A program made the position numbers and the translations under genes. From Paenibacillus cymbidii (GTDB lineage: Bacteria > Bacillota > Bacilli > Paenibacillales > NBRC-103111), in the NCBI RefSeq assembly GCF_004764705.1, contig NZ_SHLX01000014.1:154953-218952 (forward strand): 64,000 nucleotides of DNA. Direction: 5' to 3'. The first letter of the stretch is position 1, and the number at the start of each line of letters is the position of its first letter. Shown here piece by piece: positions 1 through 7,500 of the stretch. The notes below the pieces were generated by a model. The model saw only the letters and a program-made list of their open reading frames with translations. It was not told where the DNA came from and did not search any database.

Positions 1-1
1 C

Positions 2-409
2 GTTCATTACGACGAAATAGACGGCGCCGCCGTGCTGAAGCCGGCGTATACGGACGAGCAAAAAGCGGGAGCGATTGCCGGCATTGGCTATTATTACGGG
101 TTGTTCAAATTGAATACGTTTCCAACGGTGGATCGGCCGAAGAGCCAGCTCGACTTTCGGGCCGGCATTGTACGGAACGACGTGATCCGGCTGATCGACG
201 CGCTGCCGCAGGCGTATCTCCCCAGTTGGGCGGCCAATAGCGACGCGATTACCAAACTCATCAAGGAATACGAGCTCAAATTCGTTACCGGCGCCATCGA
301 TCCGGCCAAAGGGTTCGACGATTTTGTCGCACTGCTGAACAAGGCCGGGCTGCTCGCGGCGACGGACGAAGCCAACAAGCTTTATGCCGAACGAAAGAAC
401 CTCAAATAA
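2..409 (+). CDS. Extracellular solute-binding protein, C-terminal part (partial)
   Basis: The reading frame is open from the left edge, so only the last ~135 residues of a larger protein are present and a start must lie outside the window. The text (paired Tyr residues, YLPSWAANSD, then a helical tail with KGFDDFVALLNKAGL) resembles the C-terminal lobe of LplA/LipO-type sugar-binding lipoproteins of Paenibacillaceae importers. It stops 30 bases before a second, complete binding protein and two permeases, so it probably belongs to the same operon. Two adjacent binding proteins ahead of one permease pair is mildly unusual; they may have different ligands. Confidence 0.75.
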   Translation, partial: VHYDEIDGAAVLKPAYTDEQKAGAIAGIGYYYGLFKLNTFPTVDRPKSQLDFRAGIVRNDVIRLIDALPQAYLPSWAANSDAITKLIKEYELKFVTGAIDPAKGFDDFVALLNKAGLLAATDEANKLYAERKNLK

Positions 410-439
410 CCAGGTAAGCCAATTTAAGGAGGGGTCGTT

Positions 440-1903
440 TTGAAAAGGAAATCGAGTGCGGTTACCGTTTGGCTGCTTTTTCTTATCCTGTCGTTGTCGC
501 TTGCCGCTTGCAGCAGCAAGCAGGGAAGCGGCAACGCTTCTCCTTCGCCCACGGCGACGGGAAGCGCCGCCCCCACGGCATCGGCTGCGCCGAAAGGTTA
601 TCCGGAGAACGGATTGCCGAACGATCAGAAGGTGACGCTCAAGGTCGGCTTCTTCGAAGGCGGCATGGGCCGGGCGTACATCGACTATGCGATCGACACG
701 TTCAAGAAGAAGTTTCCGAACGTCAGCTTCGATGTTACGTACTCGCCGGAAATGGCCAAGCTGATTACGACGAAAATATCGGCAGGCAACGACGACGACA
801 TGTTCGACATCTTCTCCACGAACAGCGTCGATATCATTTCGCTGTCGAAGGCTGGCAAGGTGGAGCCGCAGGAAGACGTATGGAACCATAAAGCGTTCGA
901 CAGCGACAAAACGTTGAAGGAGCTGTCGCTGGAAGGGCAATTCGCTTCCGCTCCGCGCGTGAGCGGCAAAACGTACGCCTTGCCGATCGTGGCATCGGGA
1001 AGCGGCCTCTTTTTCGACAAAAACCTCTTTCAGCAAAACGGCTGGAACCAGAACCCGAAAACGTGGAACGAATTCGTCCAGCTGGGCGAAGCGATCAAGG
1101 CAAAAGGCATCATCCCGATTACGTATCCCGGCAAATACCCCGGCTACATCTCGTCCGGCTTCGGCGATTACAAGCTGTTCGAGCTGGCGGAACAAAGCGG
1201 CAACCTGGCGAAATTCGAAGACAACTACCGCAACTTCAAGCTGCCCGAATACTTGTCGCCGGAGCGGATCGAGCTGTGGAAGCGGATCGCCGATCTGGCC
1301 AAAAAAGGCTTCTTCCCTCAGGGCGTAGCCGCACTGACTCATACGCAATCGCAAATGCAGGTGATCCAGCACCAGGCGGCGATGGTGTCGACGGGCGTGT
1401 GGGTGCAGAACGAAATGAAGGATTCGACGCCGGCCGATTTCAAATGGGGCTTCATGGCCGTGCCGATGGGCAACAGCCCGGACCAGACGATCTGGGTGCA
1501 GAACAACCTGAGCGAAGGCTTCTACATCTGGGCGGCCAAGCCGGATCTGAACAAGAAGTGGGCCAAGGAGTTCAGCGCCTGGCTGTGGAATCTTGACGTC
1601 CAGCAGCGCGTCGCCGATCAGGGCGGCCAGCTTCCGGTGCGCAAGGACTACATGGAAGACAGCGCCCGGGCAAGCAAGCTGCAGGACGCGCCGAAAGCGC
1701 TGCTCGAATACACGAAAACGAACAAGGTGCATATGGAAAGCCAGTACCGCCTTGTCACCTTGACGGACCCGTCTTTTGCGCAAGCGAAAAAAGTCATTAC
1801 CGACGCAACGACCGAAATCACTTCCGGCAAACAGGATCCGCTGCCGAAGCTGGAGGAAGCGGAAGCGCTGATGAAGAAAGCGGTCGAGGCGCAGGCCAAG
1901 TAG
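440..1903 (+). CDS. ABC sugar transporter substrate-binding lipoprotein
   Basis: 487 residues. TTG start chosen because AAGGAGG lies 6 bases upstream. A lysine-rich N-terminus and hydrophobic stretch end in a lipobox LAAC (Cys24), followed by a Ser/Ala/Pro-rich linker, so the mature protein is a lipoprotein on the outer face of the membrane. The body reads as a family-1 extracellular solute-binding protein (motifs such as NGWNQNPKTWNEFVQLGEAIK and a Trp-rich C-lobe), typical of oligosaccharide or sugar import. The two permeases downstream form the rest of the importer; no ATPase gene is linked, as is common where an MsmX/MsmK-type ATPase is shared. Confidence 0.9.
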   Translation: MKRKSSAVTVWLLFLILSLSLAACSSKQGSGNASPSPTATGSAAPTASAAPKGYPENGLPNDQKVTLKVGFFEGGMGRAYIDYAIDTFKKKFPNVSFDVTYSPEMAKLITTKISAGNDDDMFDIFSTNSVDIISLSKAGKVEPQEDVWNHKAFDSDKTLKELSLEGQFASAPRVSGKTYALPIVASGSGLFFDKNLFQQNGWNQNPKTWNEFVQLGEAIKAKGIIPITYPGKYPGYISSGFGDYKLFELAEQSGNLAKFEDNYRNFKLPEYLSPERIELWKRIADLAKKGFFPQGVAALTHTQSQMQVIQHQAAMVSTGVWVQNEMKDSTPADFKWGFMAVPMGNSPDQTIWVQNNLSEGFYIWAAKPDLNKKWAKEFSAWLWNLDVQQRVADQGGQLPVRKDYMEDSARASKLQDAPKALLEYTKTNKVHMESQYRLVTLTDPSFAQAKKVITDATTEITSGKQDPLPKLEEAEALMKKAVEAQAK

Positions 1904-1969
1904 GAGCGGGGAACAGGGGCGGGGGAGTCGATTCTCCTCCGCTTCCGCCCGAAGAAAGGAGGGCCGGCC

Positions 1970-2917
1970 ATGCATTCGCCGAAGGCAGCTTCAACCGACC
2001 ATTACCCCGTGCGCCAAGGCAGGCTGCAGAAGGCCCGCATCCAGAAGCGGCTTTTTTTGCTGGTTGCGATTGCGCCCGCTTTTGGCGGTTATCTGCTGTT
2101 TACGCTGTATCCGAATCTGTTGTCGGTGTATTATGCGTTTCTGAACTGGGACGGCATGACGAAGCCGGTATACGTCGGTTTCGACAACTTCGTGACGATG
2201 GTGCATGACCGCAACGTATGGAACGCACTGCTGCACAACCTGATCTATATGGCGACGGTGCCGTTTTTTGTTGTGGCGATTTCGCTGCTGCTCGCTTATT
2301 TGCTGACCAATAAAACGTATCGCGGCACGTCGTTTTTCAAGGTGCTGTTCTTTTTCCCGAACGTGCTTTCCACCGTCGTTATCGCGCTGTTGTGGGCCTT
2401 TATTTACGACGGCAGCTTCGGCATTCTGAACGCAATCTTGCGCATGATCGGCATCGATACGGGCGGCTTTTATTGGCTCGGCGAAACGAACACCGCGCTG
2501 TGGGCGGTTATCCCTCCTTACGTGTGGGGCGGGGTTGGCTTGTACGTGATTATTTTCGTTAATGCCATGACGACGATTCCACGATCGTTCTACGAATCGG
2601 CGATCATTGACGGTGCGGGTCACGCCACGCGATTCGTGCGGATTACGCTGCCGCTGATTCTGCCGATCGTTCGCGTCGGCGTGTTGTTCCTCGTGCTGGG
2701 GACGTTGAAAGGGTTCGAGCACGTGCTGATCCTGACCAATGGCGGGCCGGCCGGTTCGACGGAAGTGATCGGGCTGTACATGTTCAGCCTTGCCTTCGGA
2801 AACGACTACCACAATTACGGCTACGCGTCCGCGATCGGCATGCTGCTGTTCGTCATTCTGGTGCTTGCCAAGCTCGTCATGGACAAAACGATGCCGAACC
2901 GGTCCGTCGAATACTAA
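1970..2917 (+). CDS. ABC sugar transporter permease, MalF/UgpA type
   Basis: 315 residues with about six membrane helices after a ~25-residue basic cytoplasmic N-terminus. The cytoplasmic EAA loop (ESAIIDGAGHATRFVRITLPLI) that docks the ATPase is clear near residues 205-230, and N-terminal LYPNLLSVYYAFLNWDGM is typical of MalF/UgpA-type permeases. ATG start with an AAAGGAGGG site about 8 bases upstream. It follows the binding protein by 66 bases and precedes the partner permease by 29 bases, so all are probably cotranscribed. Substrate not predictable from sequence. Confidence 0.92.
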   Translation: MHSPKAASTDHYPVRQGRLQKARIQKRLFLLVAIAPAFGGYLLFTLYPNLLSVYYAFLNWDGMTKPVYVGFDNFVTMVHDRNVWNALLHNLIYMATVPFFVVAISLLLAYLLTNKTYRGTSFFKVLFFFPNVLSTVVIALLWAFIYDGSFGILNAILRMIGIDTGGFYWLGETNTALWAVIPPYVWGGVGLYVIIFVNAMTTIPRSFYESAIIDGAGHATRFVRITLPLILPIVRVGVLFLVLGTLKGFEHVLILTNGGPAGSTEVIGLYMFSLAFGNDYHNYGYASAIGMLLFVILVLAKLVMDKTMPNRSVEY

Positions 2918-2946
2918 CTTGGCAGTTGGAAAGGGCAGAGACGGCT

Positions 2947-3783
2947 ATGAAGGAAAGACGTTCTTTAATCGACTGGTTCTGGTGGCTCGTGCTGATTGTC
3001 TGGTCGCTGACGATCCTGTTTCCGCTCGTTTGGGTGCTGTACGAATCGTTAAAAACGAACCGCGAGTTTTTTCAGGACGTGTGGTCGCTGCCCGGGCAGC
3101 TGCAGTGGGCGAATTACGGGAAAGCGTGGAGCAAATACGGCATCGGCGACGCGATGGTGAACACGCTGTATTACGTCGGCGTCACGCTGCTCGTCGGCAC
3201 GTTCATCACGACCATCAACGCTTATGCGCTCACCCGGATGGAATTCCGCGGGCGCCGGCTGCTCTGGGGCGTTATTATGCTGTCGTTGTTCCTGCCGGGC
3301 ATCAACGCGCTTATCCCCCAGTACGTCGTCATGCGCGAGCTGCATTTGACCAACAGCCTGACCGGGCTGATTATTCTCGACAGCTTCGGGGAGAACGTGT
3401 TTTTCCTCATGCTGCTGGGAGGCTTCATGCAGGCGCTGCCCAAGGAGCTGGAGGAGAGCGCTTATATCGACGGCGCCACCTTGTTCCAGGTGTTTCGGCG
3501 GATCATCGTGCCGCTGTCGATGCCGGGCATTGTGACGGTGGCGATTTTCAAATTTCTCGCGCTGTACAATAACTTCCTGTCGCCGTTCATTTATTTGAGC
3601 GATCAGAAGAAGTATACGATCGGCGTCAGCATGTACAGCGCCAATCAGATGATGCAGTACACATCCGACTGGGTCACGCTGTTCGCCGGCGTGATGATGG
3701 CGATGGTGCCGTCGGTGCTCATGTTCGTGTTCTTCAAGCGCTGGATCATCGAAGGCGCAACGCTCGGCGCGGTTAAAGGGTGA
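2947..3783 (+). CDS. ABC sugar transporter permease, MalG/UgpE type
   Basis: 278 residues from the ATG at 2947, preferred over an in-frame TTG at 2926 because GGAAAGGG (2928-2935) is well placed for it. Six predicted helices; the EAA loop reads ESAYIDGATLFQVFRRIIVPLSMPG and the C-terminus ends in the usual EGATLGAVKG. Partner of the preceding MalF-type permease in a heterodimeric importer. It is the last gene of the operon: a perfect hairpin of the intergenic palindrome family begins 35 bases after the stop and may act as transcript end or 3' stabiliser. Confidence 0.92.
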   Translation: MKERRSLIDWFWWLVLIVWSLTILFPLVWVLYESLKTNREFFQDVWSLPGQLQWANYGKAWSKYGIGDAMVNTLYYVGVTLLVGTFITTINAYALTRMEFRGRRLLWGVIMLSLFLPGINALIPQYVVMRELHLTNSLTGLIILDSFGENVFFLMLLGGFMQALPKELEESAYIDGATLFQVFRRIIVPLSMPGIVTVAIFKFLALYNNFLSPFIYLSDQKKYTIGVSMYSANQMMQYTSDWVTLFAGVMMAMVPSVLMFVFFKRWIIEGATLGAVKG

Positions 3784-3818
3784 ACCCCGGCCGATGCGTC
3801 AAAAATGGCGCAACAACG

Positions 3819-3848
3819 AATTAGCCAGTGGAGACACTGGCTATTTTC
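3819..3848. repeat. Isolated palindrome of the AATAGCCAGTG family
   Basis: A hairpin of the form ATTAGCCAGTG-gagac-ACTGGCTATTTT just after the importer operon. It matches the central palindromes (P2/P3) of the five four-palindrome modules found elsewhere in this window but stands alone, about 65 bases before a complete module. Confidence 0.7.
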
Positions 3849-3912
3849 GTACTGCAAGAAGCGATCCTGGCGGGCTGCCCCCTGAAGTGGCCCGATGTAG
3901 TGCCCGGCAACC

Positions 3913-4107
3913 AATATAGGCAATAAAAAATGGCCTATTTGCCCCAGATCGCCCGGCTCGACGGAAATAGCCAGTGAAAACACTGGTTATTTCCTCCGGA
4001 TCGCCTTCAAGTAGGCACTTTAAGCGAAATAGCCAGTGAAATCGCTGGCTATTTCGCTTGAAGTGCCCGTTTTGGGCGGAATAGGCAAGAAAACATGGCT
4101 TATTTGC
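3913..4107 (+). repeat. Four-palindrome intergenic module, copy A (forward)
   Basis: Four palindromes in order: P1 (ATAGGC...GCCTAT, ~3916-3939), P2 (GGAAATAGCCAGTG-AAAA-CACTGGTTATTTCC, 3963-3994), P3 (AAGCGAAATAGCCAG-tgaaatcg-CTGGCTATTTCGCTT, extended by GGCACTT/AAGTGCC to a 23-bp stem, 4014-4067) and P4 (ATAGGC...GGCTTAT, ~4081-4104). The same order and spacing recur at about 23.0, 34.1 and 51.9 kb and, reversed, at 59.0 kb. It sits between convergent genes. Function unknown. Confidence 0.85.
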
Positions 4108-4245
4108 AAGGTGTTAGTTGAAAGATAGGGGAATGGTGAGTGAAGCCAGGCAGGAGCGAGTATCGGGGAGTGGGGTAAACGGAGGCGAGGGGGTGTGAGC
4201 CAATGTTGTCAGGTTAAGCGGTGATGGCTGCACCGAACTAATATT

Positions 4246-4419
4246 AGGCTGAAATCAGCCTTATTTCGCCCGCCGCCCGCCGAAACGCCGCTGTAAGGCT
4301 GAAATCAGCCTTATTTCGCCCGCCGCCTGCCGAAACGCCGCTGTAAGGCTGAAATCAGCCTTATTTCGCACGTTGCTCGCCAAAACGTCGCTGTAAGGCT
4401 GAAATCAGCCTTATTTCGG
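4246..4419 (+). repeat. 50-bp tandem repeat, 3.5 units, each with a hairpin
   Basis: Units begin at 4246, 4296, 4346 and 4396 (the last partial). Each starts with AAGGCTGAAATCAGCCTTATTTCG (a 7-bp stem AAGGCTG/CAGCCTT with an AAAT loop) followed by a GC-rich spacer. Spacers differ by a few substitutions, so the array is not a recent exact duplication. It lies downstream of the anti-sigma gene (minus strand) and of the importer operon (plus strand). Not a CRISPR: units are contiguous and the spacers are near-identical. Confidence 0.9.
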
Positions 4420-4503
4420 CGCAGGTGAGCATTCGCACCAATCGAACAATTATAGCCGAAAAATCATCCAGAATGTTCAGCACCCGACACTATTTCCTTT
4501 TCC

Positions 4504-5313
4504 TCACGGCAACGACGCTATCGTGCCCTTTGCCACGATGATCGTGCCGGCAGAATAGTTCTCGGCGTAGAAATAATAGTCGCCGCCCTCGTCAGCAGTC
4601 AGGGTGTAGGCGAACGACGGCGCTTTGCGAACGTCGAGCTTGACGGGCGTGCCGTTGCGAACATAACCAACCTCCATGTATTCGCCGTTCGGGTCCGATT
4701 GCGCGTTCGTTCGCAAATCGAGCTCGTAGCGGATCGTCAGCTTGTCGCCTTGGTGCAAACGCCAGCCGGTGCCGTCCGGTTTGGTGAAAATAACCAGGTG
4801 CCCGTTGCCGGTCAATAGTTCCGGGATGCTGTACGCGCTCGCGGAACCGGCGGCAACAGGAATCGCGGTCACCGAAGCGGCATTGACCGCTTGCAGCAGC
4901 TCGGGGCGGATGATGCCGCTTTCCAGCCGCGGTTTGGGCTCCGGCTGCAGCGTGGCGCCTGGCGGCACTTCCTTCATGGAGGCGACAGCCGGCTCCTTCG
5001 CCAAACCGCGGTTGCTCTTGTCAAGCACAACGGCGCCGAACAGCTTGCCGCCGGAGGCCGCGTTGGCTGCAAGCGCGCTGCCGAGCAGCGCAGCGACAAC
5101 CGCCGCCACCAACAGGGCGCGTGCCGGCTTGCGCGCCGTGAGCCGCGCCGGCTGCGGCTGCTCCCGCTCCCGCTCGCCGCTGATGCGGGCAAACACAAGC
5201 CGCTTCACCTTTTCCTTGTCCACGCTCGTTTCATCCACCTGCAATTTCTCCGCGTACTTCTTCGCTTCCTCGTTTTCGTTGTCGTCAAACAGGTCGGAAA
5301 TGCGAATGTTCAT
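4504..5313 (-). CDS. Anti-sigma-factor-like membrane protein
   Basis: 269 residues: a charged cytoplasmic N-terminal segment (~1-65), one membrane helix (~68-90, ALLVAAVVAALLGSALAANA) and an extracytoplasmic C-terminal domain of ~175 residues rich in beta-type sequence. The ATG has AGAGGAGC upstream and lies inside the 3' end of the sigma-factor gene (29-base overlap), the usual arrangement for an ECF sigma factor and its membrane anti-sigma factor. No zinc-binding HxxxCxxC motif is visible, so it is not a classic ZAS-domain protein. Its role as sequesterer of the upstream sigma factor is inferred from topology and gene order. Confidence 0.65.
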   Translation of the reverse strand: MNIRISDLFDDNENEEAKKYAEKLQVDETSVDKEKVKRLVFARISGEREREQPQPARLTARKPARALLVAAVVAALLGSALAANAASGGKLFGAVVLDKSNRGLAKEPAVASMKEVPPGATLQPEPKPRLESGIIRPELLQAVNAASVTAIPVAAGSASAYSIPELLTGNGHLVIFTKPDGTGWRLHQGDKLTIRYELDLRTNAQSDPNGEYMEVGYVRNGTPVKLDVRKAPSFAYTLTADEGGDYYFYAENYSAGTIIVAKGTIASLP

Positions 5314-5851
5314 GCCGTGCTCCTCTCTCCGTCAATAGCTGCCGCAACCTATCGCGCCCGCGGGACAGCCGGCTTCGAACCGTTGCTTCCTTCATGCCGA
5401 GCCGGGCCGCGATCGCAGCCGTTTTCTCCATATAATAATAGTAGCGAATGAAAATTTCCCGGTCCGCTTCGCCCATCTGCGACAGCGCCCATTCGAGCAG
5501 TTGTTTGCGCTCCGCGTGGGCAAGGGCGTCCTCGGCTCCTTCGACAACGAGCGTGTCGTCGTCCAGCGGATTCAGCCGCGGATCGTAGCCTCGCAGCTTT
5601 TTGCGCGCCTGGTTGCGGGCAATCGCCGCGAGGTACGGCTTCAGCGGACTGCTTTCCTGCAGCCGCTCCGCATGATGCCAGAGCAGAACGAAAGCGTCGG
5701 CGACGACTTCCTCCACATCTTCCGCTTTCATGAAGTCGCCGATCGCATTGCGCACGATCGTGCCGACATAAGCCGCATAGCGGTCGATAACTTCCGCAAG
5801 CGCGGCTTGCTGCCGCTGTTTCAAGCGAATAATCAACGTTGTTTCATCCAG
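5285..5851 (-). CDS. ECF RNA polymerase sigma factor (possible CTG start)
   Basis: Region 2 (EDVEEVVADAFVLLWHHAERL) and region 4 (AAIAARLGMKEATVRSRLSRGRDRLRQLL) are both clear, giving a sigma-70 family ECF factor. The frame stays open to a TTG at 5959, but homology starts only at LDETTLIIRLKQ. The only strong ribosome site, AGGAGGTG (5862-5869, complement), sits about 10-12 bases before a CTG codon at 5849-5851, so translation may start on CTG, giving 188 residues; a start further upstream cannot be excluded. Coupled by overlap to the anti-sigma-like gene. Confidence 0.8.
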   Translation of the reverse strand: MDETTLIIRLKQRQQAALAEVIDRYAAYVGTIVRNAIGDFMKAEDVEEVVADAFVLLWHHAERLQESSPLKPYLAAIARNQARKKLRGYDPRLNPLDDDTLVVEGAEDALAHAERKQLLEWALSQMGEADREIFIRYYYYMEKTAAIAARLGMKEATVRSRLSRGRDRLRQLLTERGARHEHSHFRPV

Positions 5852-5886
5852 CGTGGCGCAACACCTCCTGACGGCCGTCACTTCTA

Positions 5887-5916
5887 TATATCCGCTTGGC
5901 GGGCAAATTGTTGCAA
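5887..5916 (-). promoter_or_regulatory. Possible promoter of the ECF sigma operon
   Basis: On the minus strand TTGCAA (5911-5916) is followed after 18 bases by GATATA (5887-5892). The same bases also contain TGCAAC, reminiscent of ECF -35 elements, so autoregulation is possible. If used, transcription would start near 5880, downstream of the TTG and ATG codons at 5959/5947, which supports the internal start. Confidence 0.35.
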
Positions 5917-5999
5917 GCTTATCGCAAAATGACGGATCGTTCAACATTCGGAATGACAATTATAAATCGGCAGGCAGGTTTTGCCACATTTTTTGCATG

Positions 6000-6028
6000 T
6001 TGACGAAGATCGGAAGGGAAATTATAAT
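6000..6028 (+). promoter_or_regulatory. Sigma-A promoter of the aminotransferase operon
   Basis: TTGACG (6000-6005), 17-base spacer, perfect TATAAT (6023-6028). Start of transcription expected near 6035, about 75 bases before the coding start. Confidence 0.75.
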
Positions 6029-6053
6029 AAAATCATGCTAAATTATAAACTTA

Positions 6054-6069
6054 GTTCAATATATTGAAC
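6054..6069. promoter_or_regulatory. 16-bp perfect palindrome, candidate operator
   Basis: GTTCAATATATTGAAC is a perfect 16-bp palindrome about 20 bases downstream of the expected transcription start and 24 bases before the AAGGAGG ribosome site. That position suits a repressor roadblock. The cognate regulator is not obvious locally. Confidence 0.55.
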
Positions 6070-6108
6070 GAGTTCATGTTCCGATTCAACTCAAGGAGGC
6101 TTGCGCAT

Positions 6109-7392
6109 ATGTCCCGCAACAAAGAACTGCAAGAAGAATCGAAGCTTTATACGCCGGGCGGCGTGCACACGTCGATCCGCAACGTGGATCCGTTCCCGGT
6201 GTTCGTCCGGGGCGAAGGTGCGTATATTTACGACGCCGACGGCAAAAAATACATCGACTACCAGGCTGCCTTCGGCCCGTTCATTCTCGGCCACAACCAC
6301 CCGTATGTCAACGGCAAAGTGATCGAAGCGCTTGGCCGCACCGACCTGTACGGCGTCGGCTGCACCGAGCTGGAAGTCGAAGCCGCCCGCAAAATCACGA
6401 CCCACGTGCCTTCCGCCGAGCAGGTGCTGTTCTGCAACTCCGGTTCGGAGGCGACTTACCATGCCATTCGTTTGACGCGCGCGATCACCGGCCGCACGAA
6501 GCTGATCAAGTTCCAGGGCTGCTACCACGGCTGGCACGACTACGTGGCCCGCAATATGCTCAGCGCCTGGGATATGATCGGCAAACGCGATCCCGGTTCG
6601 GCCGGCATGATGGAGGAAGCGATCGACAACACGCTCGTTTGCACGTTTAACGATCTTGACGACGTGGAACGGACGTTTAACGAAAACAAAGGCGAAGTCG
6701 CCGCGCTGATCGTCGAGCCGATCCCGCACAACATCGGCTGCATTTTGCCGGAGCCGGGCTTCCTGCAAGGGTTGCGCGAGCTGTGCGACGCGAACGGCAC
6801 GCTGCTCATTTTCGACGAAGTCATCACCGGCTTCCGCCATGACATCGGCGGCTTCCAGAAGGTTGCCGGCGTGACGCCGGACCTGACCACGATGGGCAAA
6901 GCGATGGCCAACGGGTTCCCGATCGCCGCCGTCGCCGGCAAGAAGGAATATATGATGCGCTTCAACACGAATCCGGGCGGCGACGTCTGGTTCGCGGGCA
7001 CGTACAACGGCCATGCCGTCGGCACCGCGGCGTCGATTGCGACGCTTGAGCTGATGGAGAACGAGCCGGTGCACGAGCACGTATTCCGCTTGGGCGAAAA
7101 GATGCGCTCCGGCATCCGCGACATTCACCAGCGGCTGGGCGTCAAGGCGATCGTCACCGGCTTCGGTTCGGTGTGGACGACTTATTTTATGGACTTTCTG
7201 CCGAAAAATTATACCGACCTGCAGCACAACGACGCGACAACGTATGTGACGTACCGCAAGAAGCTGATCGAGCGCGGCATTTTCAAAATGCCGATGAACA
7301 TCAAACGCAATCACGTCAGCTACAGCCACACGGACGCGGATATCGACACGACGCTCGACATCATCGAAACGGTGTTGAAAGAGATGAAATAA
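6109..7392 (+). CDS. Class III PLP aminotransferase, glutamate-1-semialdehyde aminomutase-like
   Basis: 427 residues from the ATG preceded by AAGGAGG (6094-6099). Reads as the HemL-like branch of class III aminotransferases: N-terminal YTPGGVHTSIR, PLP phosphate-binding NSGSEA, GCYHGWHD, the FDEVITGFR cofactor motif, and Schiff-base lysine about Lys264 in TTMGKAMANGFP. HemL itself usually has GKIIGGGLP, so this is probably a paralogue acting on another amino or keto substrate rather than the tetrapyrrole enzyme. Cotranscribed with a Gfo/Idh protein 108 bases downstream, suggesting amino-sugar or inositol-type metabolism. A CCGGGTTC/GAACCCGG hairpin (7414-7434) lies between the two genes. Confidence 0.85.
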   Translation: MSRNKELQEESKLYTPGGVHTSIRNVDPFPVFVRGEGAYIYDADGKKYIDYQAAFGPFILGHNHPYVNGKVIEALGRTDLYGVGCTELEVEAARKITTHVPSAEQVLFCNSGSEATYHAIRLTRAITGRTKLIKFQGCYHGWHDYVARNMLSAWDMIGKRDPGSAGMMEEAIDNTLVCTFNDLDDVERTFNENKGEVAALIVEPIPHNIGCILPEPGFLQGLRELCDANGTLLIFDEVITGFRHDIGGFQKVAGVTPDLTTMGKAMANGFPIAAVAGKKEYMMRFNTNPGGDVWFAGTYNGHAVGTAASIATLELMENEPVHEHVFRLGEKMRSGIRDIHQRLGVKAIVTGFGSVWTTYFMDFLPKNYTDLQHNDATTYVTYRKKLIERGIFKMPMNIKRNHVSYSHTDADIDTTLDIIETVLKEMK

Positions 7393-7500
7393 GCGGTTTG
7401 GCCAGGCTGTTCCCCGGGTTCCCATCGAACCCGGAGGGTCGGCCTTCTTGGCTGCAACCGGTGTGAAAATGAATTCCTATTTCAGCGTGCGGAGGGAATC

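Noticed and set aside
3913..4107. Palindrome modules as ordinary rho-independent terminators
   Set aside because: Stems are not followed by proper T runs, four differ within each module, and one copy lies between divergent genes; a terminator role for single stems is not excluded.
4246..4419. Possible CRISPR array
   Set aside because: Repeats are contiguous 50-bp units with near-identical spacers; no cas genes in the window.
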